Shown here: one piece after another, positions 32,401 through 44,394 of the stretch | Position numbering within the stretch: the first letter of the stretch is position 1 | Layout of the letters: every line of letters starts with the position of its first letter | Assembly (NCBI GenBank): GCA_950022655.1 | Contig: OX465579.1 | Location: 79,743,193 to 79,807,192, forward strand | Reading direction: 5' to 3' | Length of the DNA: 64,000 bases | DNA from: Alentia gelatinosa | Taxonomy: Eukaryota; Annelida; Polychaeta; Phyllodocida; Polynoidae | Notes under the pieces: model-generated | The model's database searches: none | What the model was told of the DNA's origin: nothing | Seen by the model: the letters and a program-made list of their open reading frames with translations, nothing else | Program-made: the position numbers and the translations under genes

Positions 32401-35400
32401 GGGAGCCATTAGCTTGATAGTTAGTTGATGGAAACATATTTCATTTTTGAAAACTATGATCTTAAATCGAGTAACTAGAATTCATCTCTTTACTGTTGTT
32501 TCAGTTTACGTACCCAAGACAAACAATGATAACTGTATTCACTTCCATGAGGTTTAGAGGGCTAGAGTCGACCAAAGTCTAGAATCAATTTCCATTGATA
32601 TATTTTCTGTTTATTGTGCCATGCAATTTCATGGTGCACGTGGTTACCGATACATTTGTCAGTACTCTAGATTTTCTTAAAGTCAAATAATGGAAATCCT
32701 ACAATCTGATCTGATGAACCTCGTGTAATATATGTAACATATTTTGTTGGACAGGCATGGAAAAGTGTGGAACAACAGACCTATTTAAGAGCATCCTGAA
32801 ACATCCACAAGTAACAAATGTTCAAAGGAAGGAGATTGTCTGGTGGACAACAGATCGTTGTAAGTATAACCTCATAGATCTACACATATATCATCTAAGA
32901 AATATTGGAAAATAAACACTGTTTGCAGGTCATACAGCATATTAAATGTCTCCCTCCAAAACAAAACTTGATCAGTGTTAGTTTGGTTACAACTGATTGA
33001 TACTTATTTCGATATATGATTTATGTGCAATGTTACTGTAACTAAATTGTAAGTGAATATCATCGCTATCAGATTAGTTATAGTAAACAGCATTTCAAGT
33101 ATTTTGGGAAAACCTATAATTTTTGAGGTTGTACATGGCATGCAATTAATATGAATGAATTTGCTTATTGGATCAATTCCATGAATATATAATCAATACA
33201 TGTCTACATGTTGTTTGGGCATAACTTTGAGGTATTGTTTGTTATGATTGAGTAGGTCTAACTCTAATTCTAATAATATGTAGTGCAATGACCGTCGTTA
33301 CATAGATGATATTTTATTTTTCTGGAGATACGAAGAGGGCTAGCATAGAAAGGTATGTGCAAGAATTTGATCGAGCAGCAAAGGCTATTGAGAGAAACGT
33401 GCTGAAAAAGGGTGGTAAATCATACTACCCTACAGTTACAGGTAATGTGAAAGTCATTTCGTTCTTATTTTCACCTTTCCAGTTATGCACCCTAAACAAA
33501 TGAACTGATAATTTGAGACCCTTCTTTCGAAAAATCGGGTTTGATTATCCCATCGTAATCTATAGAAGTGGAAATAGGTAATGACTAATGTGGAGAGAGG
33601 GTGTTGAATATATGATGTTTATCAAATATTATCATGATATTGAATTAGGCCTATGGATTACTGAATATATTTAGGGCAGAGCCACCCAAGACCATCTAGT
33701 AGGGGTAGGCCAGGGATATCCAGGTCCTGTGCCTCAGGGAGTGGAGGGAGACCCTCGAGGTGTGAGGTACTTAGGAGGTGAGAGCAGCTCTCATAATACA
33801 GGTGTAGCCGTTCAGCGCCGCCTAACGGACGGGAAAGATAAGCATATCATAGCTAGGCCTGCCAATGTATCATTGTGTATACAATTTTGGTATACCTAAG
33901 CTATATCTAAAGCATTATTGAGTTGATATGCATTTATGACATACCAAATTGGAGCTGGAATACCATAGAATACAATGCAATCACTTTTATCTCTATGGGA
34001 ATGCTAAAGTATACGTTGCCAGGGGTATGCTTGGCTGCAAGCATTACGTAACCACATACATAACGTGCGACACCAGCCTATGGAAAAAACTATTGCCACG
34101 AGGACCGTCACAGAGACAGCTAGTCCTGCAAAGTCAGTGAGGATAAGGGAAATCCCGAAGCCCAAAGGTCACATGATCTCCAAGGAATGTAACCCTCTCC
34201 CACGCGCATTACAGCCAACAGGTTTCGCTATGTACTGCAGACATGCACGTGTTATATGTTGATTTAAAGTAATGTGCTATGTAAAATCCTGAAAACAATC
34301 CGGAATTTCTTTTTTTCAAATGGCTCAAACGTTCTAATGAGAAGGTAGAAATCTTGACAATAATTTACAATTTTACAAGTAATTACTATATCTACAAATT
34401 GAATTGTTTCAGGGGATTCAAGTCCAAGCACGTTTTGGAACAACTTTTATTGGCGACAGATCCAACAGAATCGTAATTGCACATTGGAACCAAGAGTTGT
34501 CAATGCAGACCTAATAAGGCACATTCTTCCTAAGGCTAGGATTATTGTCTTATTTAGAAACCCGGTTGAAAGGTAAGATTTAACTCCCACAAAATAGGGT
34601 AGTGAATCCCCTCTCCCTAGTTTTATGTCTAACCCCATCATACATATTGTTACAATAGGTGAATTTATGTTGCAAAAGTCTTTTTAGGAAACTTATATTG
34701 TTCAATACTTTCACAATCAGTGTCCTGGTTTTGTTAAATTTGTAAATATGCAATGGGCTACTTCCATAGTTAATCATTTATAAATCACAGGTAAGATGTG
34801 TTAAATTTCTCCAAAGCCCGGTTCCCACTAAGCGATTTTGGGGTATTCATGGGGCACCTATCGCGACTATAAGCCAAAATTTCTAGGAATTTCATGAGTC
34901 TCCAAGTGAGAACACAAAATAACAAAATCGCTGGCATCTATTGCCCTACCCTCCGTTGTTCGGGCTTGAGTCGGCGACTGGATTCTTCCTTAAAAGGGCA
35001 CCAGTCTCTTGCGATTTAATTTCAAGCATGTTTGAAATACATCAGGGCATAGTCGCCGTCTGTGCCCTCCCGCCCGCTGTGCGACTGCGGTTTCCCGAAG
35101 ATTATGCCCGGCAGTAGTCTCAGAGGCAGGAATCGCCTAGTGGGAATGGGCCTTAAATCGATAAAGCGTGTTCATATGAGGTACATCGTAGTCCTTCCGT
35201 GTTCTTTGAATGGTGATTGCGGTACAATAATCAATAATTCTGGTATCATTATAGTATGCTGCTGACATAGTATGACTAGAAATGTTGAATACATGCCGCT
35301 GGTAGCATTGTTTCAAAGCTTCTTACAGTCTATAGATGCTCATGAACAAAAATGCATAGGGTGAAACGCATCTATTCATTATAGACATGGGGCCATTTCA

Positions 35401-38400
35401 TATAATTTGCCTGTGTACTGTATATAGATGGCATCTGTGCTCGATAGCATTCTTATTAACAAGTCTGGTATCCATACTTGCTGTCTATTGTGCACTAATT
35501 GCAAATTGGTGAATAATTCACTGCCACGACCGGATTATAGACTCACTTCTCGTTATGACGTCACTGCTCGCTCTTCACTGAGGCGGCACCTTGAAAGACT
35601 TTCATCTCTCTTCTTACCATCACCCGCCCTACAACTGTCTTTAAAAGATTACTACGGGACTTAATTCCTGATTTTCTCATACAATTTCTCGCTACTTGCT
35701 CGTGTCCCGGTTGATTATGTTAAAGCCCCAAGGGGGTAAACTCTGCAGTCAGTATATAAAGTTGTATTTTCTCCCGTATCAGCCTGTTTTTCTGAATGGA
35801 AGTGTATGAAGTACAGATCGTGTATCTTGATGTCTCTGCTTCCAGCCCTTTGCGACTTTGCTTGACTACAAAATTGACCGGAATATATTATTTTTATTGT
35901 AGGCTTTATTCAAGTTACTTATTTTATGGCAATGGAACAGAAACTAAAGAAGAATTTCATAAACAGTGTGTGTCTGTTATCGATGCATGGAAATCCTGTA
36001 TAAATAAATACAGTCAACGGTATTGTGTTTACAATTGGATCCCTGGTATTACCTCTAACATGAAGGTTTGTACTTGTTCATCATTTCCATGAGAAACATA
36101 TTATACATTACATCTCCTTCTTCTTTTACTGTTTAGAAGACATTTCTTTTTTACATTGAGTTTTGCACAGTCTGTGTTTCACATAATCGTACAATTGAAT
36201 TGATACAATCCACTGATGGTCTGCTCACGCTTCCCTCTTTTATAAATAGTTTTATAAATAGCTTATATTTGGAACAAGCTAGCTGTCTTTAGAAATATTC
36301 AACTGGAACCTAACATTTTTTATTTTCCACCCTTGTTAAGAAAGTAGAAAATATTGTCTTACCGAGTTCATACTTGTCCATAGAAATCTGTGGAATTGAC
36401 GGTGGTATACATGAATGAATGAAACTAGTTCATTAGAATATATATGAGCTTCTAGTATAATAATAAGTTCATAAATACTGTGGAGTGGGTGGGAGGTAAT
36501 GAAACATGATGAGTATTTGAAAGTCTTTGAAGAGACTGACACGTGATGTTACATGTCACGACAGTATGAAGTTCTCAAAACGTCCGTTAGATATCTCTTG
36601 CTGCATTGCCGCGCTTAATACGACAGCTGCCTCTAGCCATTAGACTTCACATGTTCATATTAATGACAAATACGAGGCCAAGCTGTGGACGAAAAATTTA
36701 AAAATTTTCTCGTGAAAAAGACAAATAGAGAGTATACGAGGTATGCAGTACACAGGCCATAGGTATAGGCCATAGATATAGTCTTGGAAGACCTGACGAT
36801 GAGGAGAAGAGCTCAGTCGACGATCTGAACGTCTCCCCTAGCCAGGTAGTGAGGAGAGCGATGCATCCAAGACGTGTCTGGGAAGAGATTGGACGCTCTC
36901 AGGAGCGAATGAAAGGCCAGCAAGGCCGCGGCCTTGACCACAAGGCCATATGACAAGTGAGCTGATAAACGACCAATATCGGCCAACATACTCCAAGTCA
37001 CGGGAGGAGCCTGACGTGTAACATGTCTAGACATTACCAAGACACCCTCGAGGACAGCTGTTACTTGTGGAGATGAAAACGCTGACACGTCCTGTGTCAG
37101 GGTCAATATCTGGGACCCGTCACGCCCACTCAAAGTTGACGTCCTGGATATTGACCCGACCCTGATAACTTGATACACTGACGTGGAGCATCACCACAAG
37201 CGACATAGACCCTCTTCACACAGGCTCCATCTTGTAATGGCCGCCTATGTACGTCAATCGAAAACGAGGCGAGCCCTCTTCACGCAGTCCTGAGCAATGA
37301 TAAAAATACTAGGGTTTCCCTAACTTGAAAGATGGAAATTGCTCTCACATCTACACTAATCGGCCGATTTGTATAAACAATACATTGTTAGAAAGCTGAG
37401 ACTTGGGCCTATCTATTGGAATATACATGATATATCTGTCTTATGGATAAGTTTTTCTGTCATAGATTGACCATCGGATTTGTTAGAGTGAAAAACTCTA
37501 AAAGATGTTACATTCCTGTTTTCGCAGTGATTTTATGCAAAATCTATCGCGATGACCTATAGAAATAACCATCCTATCTTATTAGGTATCTCATGACGAT
37601 TAATATGATACCTATATTGCCAGGCTCTGATGGATATTTCCTGATATAACATAGCATCATGACAGAGTAAAAAAATGCAATATCAGAAGATCATGATTTT
37701 AGTGCTCTTATAGACACTTGTCATCTGTGTTAATAGTCCAGTATCTCAGGAAATATCTATCATAACCTGCTAATATTGATATCATTTTAATCGTCTTGAA
37801 ATTCTCAAGAAGGTAGGATTGTTATTTCTATAGGTCATCGCGATAGATTTTTCATTAAACCACTGTGAAAAACAGGAAGGTAAAGTGTGTGCATTTTTTT
37901 TACTGGATGTTCAATGTACGACTGGAAATCTTAACCAAAACACAGGTATATGATATGAGACCAACAAATAGGCCCAAGTCTTAGCTTTCTAACAATATTC
38001 TGTTTATAAAAATCGGCCTGTTATTCACGACATAACAACGATTTACACTTCTACAGTTACTCTGTGCTTATGGGACTGAAGCCATGCTGCTGATACGGGT
38101 GAGGGCTCGCCTCGTTTTCATATGCAAGCATGTTGCTGGTTCTCTGCAAGCAGGGCCTAGTTACATGCAACCAGCGCAACCCGATCGCAGCGCCACGCTT
38201 ATGTGCAAGTGGTGAATTGTCTGGACAAGGTGGCGGCCATTTGTGGAAACAGCGTAAACTCAAAACTGGCGTAAATCCGCCCTCGCCCCGCTGCTAGACG
38301 ACCGGAGCTTGGCGAGCCGCCCGTAGAGCCGCTAAGAGCCGAGCCATGAATCTCCTCGCGTGCCGGACACAGCCAGCCACATGAATGAGACGGCCGAGCA

Positions 38401-41400
38401 ACGACTGCATGTGACTGAGCGATATCTACGTGCACTCCAAACATCGGCGGCACTCTTCCAGCACAGCTTCGAGTTTTTCACGTGGAATGGTGACCACAAT
38501 CTCACGTGTGTCCAACGTGAATCCTAGCCACGTGATAACCTGGGCCGGAGGCTCGCACTTCTCCTCGGCTTGCACTTCTCCTCGGTTCATGACCGATACC
38601 ATCTGATCGAGGTGTTGGGCTATTTGCTGCTGTTGGACCAGCGTATCGCGAGCGACACCTCGCAATGAGGCGACGTCGCGGTCGGTCGCTAGCCCGAACA
38701 GAGCTTTTCCGGCCCACCCCACAATGTTCAGCAGGCCCTAGCAACCGCGACAGATGCCTGCGCCAGTAGGGGACGTGATTCGGCTCCATCACGTCCGCGA
38801 CAGCGTCCATGGCGACAGTTAGGTTATGGGCTAGTTCACTTACACAGGGAGGAGATGGTGGTCGGATCGTGACGGCGACAGTCCAGGCGGCTACGACCGC
38901 ACGCGCACGACCGTCCGTGTAGACCAACACGCCATCGTCTGAGAACAGGTCCGAGTTGGTGAGGGGGAGGTAGGCGCACAATAGCAACACAAATATCCAC
39001 ATGATGAAGGTGGGGTCTCACTGCTGGAGAGGTGAAGGTTGAGGGCGACAGTGTCTGGCGTCGGCTGCGATGCACAGTCGCTTCTCCGCTAGTATATCCG
39101 CGTGATACGGGTGAAGTGACTGTGCGGGGGAGCAGCCCGTCTTCTAAGGTCCTCTCGCGTCGCGTGGGTGGGTCGGCCAGGGAGCGGGAGGGAAGAGACC
39201 GGACCACGCAACAGTGGGGGAGGAGGGGGCATCTCGGATTCGGCCGCACGTTTGCGATTGCGGCGGACATCAAGGGGATCAGGGGCATGTGGTACGGGGG
39301 AACCGGAGGGGATTAAGGGTGTTGGGGTGTCAGAACGGGGAGAGGGCGCGGGTGAGGACACCAGGGAGTTGGGGCCCGAGGGCGGTAGAGGGGGAGGTCG
39401 ACGGCAATGTTATCGTAGGTGTTAGGCTGGGTCGTGCCACGGCCGTGGCGTAGTATTGTCAGTTTACGGGGGTGATCGTTGAGTATTTTTTCCTAATGTT
39501 ATTTCTATGGCGAAGCTTGTACCAGGGGTGAGATAAACAGCAGACCAGGGTGTGAATGGGGGCGGGGGTGTGCTGAAGGGCCCTATTACGGCCCCTTTCT
39601 CTTTTTCACCTTGTATATATATTCATGGACAGGTTCCATGTAATTCTCTGCGGATGACAATTACACCAATTCCTATCCATACTTCTTACCAACCACTGGA
39701 TCTTCTATATGTGTATCATGCCTTCCAGGTCTAAAAGTTTAAGCTAGAAATTGTCACCATCTAGAGTTCTCCCCAAGCAGATGTAAGGAGGAACGAGAGC
39801 TGCTGAAAAATAGATTTATATAGATCTGGATCGAGAATCATACAATCCCATAAACTCCGCGAGTTTGGATGTGCCACAAACATCATCGAGGCAAAGCGGA
39901 ATAGAGGGAAACTATGTTCCAGTGAGAGAAAGTCAAAGTTACGGGGTGAGGACCGGAAAAATTACTGCCCGCGGCTGTGCCTTAGGCAGTAATTTTTCTG
40001 GTCCTCACCGAGAAACTTTCACTTTCTCTTACCCGTACATGGTTTCCATATTCCTATATACCTTCAAATATCGATAAAAATGGTTATTTCTTTACCGGCA
40101 ATAGCCCCAAGAAAAATGACCACCCTTATCAAGTGACTGCCACAGCTATGTTTTCGTCCCGGCGCTCTTTATATCACATGGTCAGCCCGGCACGAAAATC
40201 TCAGCCCGGGACGATGACGTCAGCCTCACTACGTAACTCATAATTATTCCACCCCCAGCAGCGGTATGTAACTATATAGAGTGTTCAGAAATGGGTATAT
40301 AGGGATGACAATTATGGGGCGTCCAAATGAGTGGAGTATTGTGTATTTTACAATTTGAGTTCGGTTCTGGATTTGTCTCACACCTGTATAGACATTAAAA
40401 TAACAGCACAATATCAGAATAATTCAAATGACTCCACAGTTGCGACCAAACCTGTTTAAATATTGAGTTACCTAGTTTGATTCCAGGTTGTGACAATACT
40501 GCTTTTCACTCAGACCTCAAGATTGGAGATGACCAGGGAGCTGTTTCAAAGTCGAGAGGGTGCTAAACGAGAGTACTCAACGCCAAAGCGAGAGCTAACC
40601 TCTTGCACACAAGTGTGGCGCTGCTGTAGCAGAGAGACTGTGTTGCGCTGGTTGCATGTGGCTAGCCACCGCTTGCCAGAAACCAGCCACACACTGGCAA
40701 ATCGAAAACGAGGCGAGCCCTCACCTGTATCAGCAGCATGGCTTCAGAACCATAAGCACAGAGTAACTGAAGAAGTAAAAATCGTTGTTATATTGTGAAT
40801 AACAGGCCGATTTTTATAAATAAAATATTGTTAGAAAGCAAATACTTGGGCCTATTTGTTGGTGTAGTATCATATGCCTGTGTTTTGGCTAAGATTTCCA
40901 GTCCTACATTGAACATCCAGATTATTTTGGTAAAAAAAAAAAAATGTTCCCTTCCTGTTTTCACAGCGATTTTATGAAAAATCTATCGCGATGACATATA
41001 GCAATAAACATCCCATCATTTTAGGCACCTCAAGACGATTAAAATGATACCAATATTGCCAGGTTGTGGTAGATATTTCCTGAGATAATGGAGCTTTGGG
41101 TCTGACAGTATTAGATTGTGTGAGGCACTATATATGTACCTTTGAACAAAAAACTTATTTTTTAACTTGAAAAAATGTGAATTACTCTGGCTTTGTGTAT
41201 AACAGGCTGATCTTTATAAATAATGCATTGTTAGAAAGCTAGGATTCTGGTCTATTTGTTGGCATACATATCATATACCTATGCTTTGGCTAAGATTTCC
41301 TGTTATAGCTTCAAAACTGAGATCTTTGCTGTCAAATTCCCAAATTTCCTGACAAATAACTGATACATTATTAGTTCATTAACTCAGAAAATATCTATCA

Positions 41401-42644
41401 CAACCTGGTAATATTGGTATTATTTTAATCGTCTTGAAATGCCTAATAAGATAGGATGATTATTTCTGTATGTCATCGCGATAGGTTTTTCACTAAATCG
41501 CTGGGAGAACAGGAATGTAACATGTTTTAATGTTTTTCATTTAAACAATTCCGATTTTCATTCTATGAGAGGAAATTTTATCCTTAACACAAATATATCA
41601 TGTATATCCCAACAGATAGGCCCAAGTCTCAGCTTTCTAACAATGTATTGTTTATACAAATCGGCCGATTAGTGTAGATGTTAGAGCGATTTCCATCTTT
41701 CAAGTCAGAGAAACACTTGTATTTTTATCATTGCTCAGGACTGAGTGTAGAGGGCTCGCCTCGTTTTCGATTGACGTGCATAGGCGGCCATTACAAGATG
41801 GCGCCAGTGTGAAGAGGGTCACATTGAAGCGTTGCTGTCGAGGTGGAGGTGCCGCTCGCTATTGGGTATTGGTAGCGGTTATGCTGCCGCTTTGATTCAA
41901 AGTGCCGCTCGCTGTTGCGGCCTCTTGCTTTGAAATGCAACGTTCCACTGGCAAGACTTCACTCGACTTTTGAAACAGCTCCCTGTTTTTGTGCTTGATA
42001 TGAGCAGTACTTTATATTTGAATTTACATATTTATACATATATATGTGTGTTTTCTATTTTAGGTTTATATTCATTGTAACATGTATCATGTGTATGTAA
42101 AGGAGTGGTTGAGGATATTTCCCAGGAAACAGCTTCACTTTGTCACACTTGAAGAGTATTCTAAAGATCGAAATGCAGTGATGCGGGATATTTTTTATTT
42201 CTTGGGATTCGGTAAGAACCGGTTTTTGTCATTACTACTCTAAGACCTCCCCCACCTTATTCACAACGATTATCTCTGTAATTAAAGTAAATTACATAGG
42301 AAAATGTTGATTACCCACATGTATGACGCTACGCCACCACTGGCCTTTGTTATGTATATATTTTCTGTAAACCTTTTTTAGACAAGGCTTGAGGAAATTA
42401 CCCACGCACATTATGAGCAAGTAAGCACAAATATTGAAAGGAATTTCTTTGCTTTCATATTTCAGAACCTTTAGATGAATCTCAAAACATAAATGAAATG
42501 CCAGTAGCAAACAAGAGAAAGGAGTATGCAGACAGCGTCGGCCAGATGAAGGAGGAAACTAGAAAACTGTTGTCTGACTTTAGTAAACCATACACCGATG
42601 AATTAAGTAAATTACTCAAAGACGATAAGTTTAAATTCACATGA
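29431..42644 (+). CDS. carbohydrate sulfotransferase, CHST15-like, 441 aa, eight exons
   Basis: Exons: 29431-29787, 31919-32018, 32755-32859, 33328-33441, 34413-34572, 35903-36065, 42064-42211, 42466-42644. All introns are GT-AG and the exons sum to 1326 nt in one frame, ending in TGA. The protein should move sulfate from PAPS to a sugar in the Golgi; the CHST15 family sulfates GalNAc-4-sulfate of chondroitin, though expanded invertebrate members may differ. Evidence: N-terminal anchor at about residues 28-46, FKNPCW and LRCLPYFFIAG, the 5'-phosphosulfate loop GMEKCGTTDLF (about 153-163), GDSSPSTFW, ADLIRHILPKARIIVLFRNPVERLYS cut as ADLIRHILP and the 3'-phosphate motif LFRNPVERLYS (about 270-280), and YVKEWLRIFP. 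A second ATG at 29482 could also start it. Intron 6 is filled with mobile elements. Confidence 0.93.
30189..30307. mobile_element. short hairpin MITE in intron 1 of the sulfotransferase gene
   Basis: Inverted ends of about 27 bp (GTTTTAATCTTGGCCACCG... and its reverse complement with few mismatches). An inner inverted pair ACTTCA/TGAAGT surrounds CTCGGCTTCGCCTC. About 120 bp in all. Confidence 0.75.
30540..31918 (+). other. rest of intron 1, possible relic exon
   Basis: Mostly unassigned. An open frame at 31516-31698 (60 codons) has a spacing of hydrophobic residues that weakly recalls a CARD fold, but it lacks partners and is not claimed as a gene. Confidence 0.25.
32047..32310. repeat. dispersed repeat, copy 1 (intron 2)
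   Basis: Shares TACC-ACCACATATAAAACGTG, TTGGA-TTTCTCC, GACAGAGTGAA and CTCGTG blocks, in the same order, with 49828-49990 and 50425-50675. Nature unknown. Confidence 0.6.
34813..35155. mobile_element. MITE in intron 5 of the sulfotransferase gene
   Basis: Left end AAGCCCGGTTCCCACTAAGCGATT-like and right end AATCGCCTAGTGGGAATGGGCCTTA are inverted with a few mismatches. No ORF. Confidence 0.65.
36066..36780. other. intron 6, left unassigned part
   Basis: AT-rich intron sequence with no repeat or exon recognised before the DIRS fragment. Confidence 0.4.
36813..37178 (-). pseudogene. DIRS-type tyrosine recombinase fragment
   Basis: A 121-codon frame carries VTWSMLADIGRL, AAALLAFHSLLRASNLFPDT and HYLARGDVQ. 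The run with Arg in LLRASNLFP is the first catalytic Arg region of DIRS/Ngaro-like tyrosine recombinases. The His/Arg/Tyr part is missing. It lies antisense in intron 6, downstream (minus sense) of the DIRS RT relic at 38296-38550, with foldback element A between, so both may come from one DIRS element. Confidence 0.65.
37201..38215. mobile_element. foldback element A
   Basis: TIR-like blocks CGAAAACGAGGCGAGCCCTC at 37258 and its inverse at 38101-38120. Inner mirrored blocks (GTTAGAAAGCTGAGACTTGGGCC and its complement near 37970-37990; ATCGCGATGACCTATAG and its complement near 37835) show that the element is itself a long imperfect palindrome. The same sequence recurs inverted as element B. 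Confidence 0.7.
38296..38550 (-). pseudogene. DIRS-type RT/RNase H junction fragment
   Basis: Minus-strand reading shows ITWLGFTLDTREIVVTIPREKL, split here as ITWLGFTLDT and VVTIPREKL, then C-rich ECRRCLEC, an in-frame TAG and MQSLLGRLIHVAGCVRHARR. These are the LGF-x-DT, IP-x-EKL and LQSLLGKL-HVARCV landmarks of DIRS pol proteins. One stop and no N-terminal RT, so nonfunctional. Confidence 0.65.
38555..39002 (-). pseudogene. envelope-like retroelement fragment (frameshifted)
   Basis: GC-rich minus-strand reading in two overlapping frames. The N-terminus looks like a signal peptide. About 100 residues on, after a shift of frame, a segment resembles the LFG-x-AT-D heptad region of errantivirus/Gypsy-type envelope proteins. 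No transmembrane part is seen and the frame runs into DIRS sequence at about 38555. This is an old, broken copy; the assignment rests on motif resemblance only. Confidence 0.4.
39003..39460 (-). other. GC-rich relic next to the envelope-like fragment
   Basis: Base composition is far above the surroundings. A minus-strand frame (39089-39361) is rich in Pro, Arg and Ser, as in the C-terminal tails of LTR retroelement pol proteins, which would fit the pol-env order. No motif proves it. Confidence 0.3.
39907..40047. repeat. long imperfect hairpin
   Basis: Arms 39907-39969 and 39985-40047 pair with few mismatches (GGAAAAATTACTGCC with GGCAGTAATTTTTC; GGGTGAGGACC with GGTCCTCACC; GAGAGAAAGT with ACTTTCTCTT). 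The loop is about 15 nt. It lies between foldback elements A and B. Confidence 0.75.
40532..41988. mobile_element. foldback element B
   Basis: Outer inverted ends CAGGGAGCTGTTTCAAA (40532) and its complement at 41970-41988. The inner TIR-like block CGAAAACGAGGCGAGCCCTC at 40700 and its inverse at 41752 matches element A. It is internally palindromic too (GTTAGAAAGCT blocks at 40830, 41230 and 41628). No transposase. It is the longer copy; A appears to lack the outermost parts. Confidence 0.75.
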
Positions 42645-42859
42645 AATCTGACATTGGGTGATAATGCTATATTTTCACGTAAAAGCTAGTGTCCAGCCTT
42701 TTAATGGGACCAGTACACTTTTTTTTATCAACTGTATTGGTATCTTACAATGTTGCAGCCATCGGAAGAGTCTGCTGCCACCTACCGGATAGCTCGGGAA
42801 CTGTGCTTGACCGACACTGGTGTCCCCTTTCTTTCAATAGATTTTTCGAGGGACGTTTC

Positions 42860-42865
42860 AATAAA
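42860..42865 (+). terminator. poly(A) signal AATAAA
   Basis: AATAAA about 215 nt past the sulfotransferase stop; another lies near 43028. Either may end the transcript. Confidence 0.45.
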
Positions 42866-43373
42866 AACTATTTCGTAATTCATTATGTGGATTCATAACG
42901 TACGCATAGGGTATTGTTCCATCTGATTATATAAATGAAAAGTGGGGAATTTTAGGACCTGATCTTCGAATATGAAATAACATTTTAAATTGAGAAATAT
43001 AAATGTACCATTCTCTCATTTGACGCAAATAAAAGGGGCATTAACATTGATTCTGCACTGAATATTATTGCCAATCGTTAGTTTTATTATATATCAATTG
43101 AAACAGAGGTGGTATAATTGGCTTAGAGAATGTTTACTATATTTTTTAACATTACAATTTTAAAATGAACCTCACATGGGAGATGATGCCAACGAGCATG
43201 GGAGTATAAAGCCCTATGAAAAAGTCAGTCAGAAAAAATTGGAGTTGGGTCGGGTGGGTACAGAACTTGAGCGTAGATCCTGCGGAACACTGGTGGCGCC
43301 CTCTAGGCGGCCTCTCCTACGCGATGATCCGGTAGGCGCCAGATGGCGGCACCATTTCATTTCCCAACAATTA

Positions 43374-43727
43374 TAGGGAGCCAAAGTGAACCCGCTCCAA
43401 CCACAGATAACCGGTCACAAAATACCATTTCCGGATATAGGCGCACAGTGCTTTAACTATGTAGGTTCGAGATTATATGTGTCATTCTCCAACCTTTTAG
43501 ATCCATATTTCTCATAAACTTAACAACTGTCATCGTAGCTTCGAGACAGAGTTATTCAGAGGCGATAGTAGTAAACAACACTTCGAAAGTAGCAAACGAG
43601 ACCCAAAACAAAAGTCTAGCCTCAAAGCCCCATAGGTTTAGCACTAAGCCTCATTCTTACTGGCCACCGGAAATAGTATTTTGTAAATAGGTATCTGTGG
43701 TGTCAGCGGGTTCACTTTGGCTCCCTA
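43374..43727. mobile_element. MITE, TIR TAGGGAGCCAAAGTGAAC, TTA target
   Basis: Inverted ends of about 38 bp (TAGGGAGCCAAAGTGAAC, then CCGCT and CCACAGATA) flanked by TTA at 43371-43373 and 43728-43730. The 3-bp target TTA fits the PIF/Harbinger type. Inner ends also pair (ACAAAATACCATTTCCGG with CCGGAAATAGTATTTTGT). Confidence 0.8.
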
Positions 43728-43730
43728 TTA

Positions 43731-44394
43731 CCAATTCACCTCAATGAATTATATACCTAAAAAATATTCAATATTTACATTATTTAAGATGAAGGAGCCA
43801 TTTCTAAACGTAGGTTTAACCCACAGTTTCCCGTCGGCTTCACAACATCTGTAAATGTTGCTATGAATGTGGCCTGATATCATCATATTTTGGGCAAAAA
43901 TTCTTATATCTATCTTCATTTAGAGTTATATGATGATAGTAAAACTTATGTATATATATACCTCACAGGGGTGTCCTCTCGAACCTTGTTTCTTCCTCGT
44001 ACTTAATATCGTTTTCTTTTGTTGAGCATAAAGAAAGGACAATTTGCAACTAGGACATCTAAAATACGCGTTTCCAGCCGAAGTTTTACCTATATTGATT
44101 TGTGTCTCAAAACAAATGTAATAATTTTCTAAGAACGAAGTAGTTGTAGAATATACAAACTATGACATATGTATTCATATATATTCCTCCATGCGTATCC
44201 ATGATTTTGATTACAATTCTATCACTTTAGTAACAGAATAAGATGAACATCTATAACATCACGTTAGCGACTTCATCACTTGACTTTAAACATGGTCTTC
44301 AGGGTGGATTTTAAATGAATGATTGGTATGTCTAAAATGTCTCTACACATAAAAACATTAACCCAGAATATATATCGATAGATCAATAATCACA
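43731..44394. other. intergenic, nothing recognised
   Basis: AT-rich sequence without supported exons or repeats. Confidence 0.4.
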
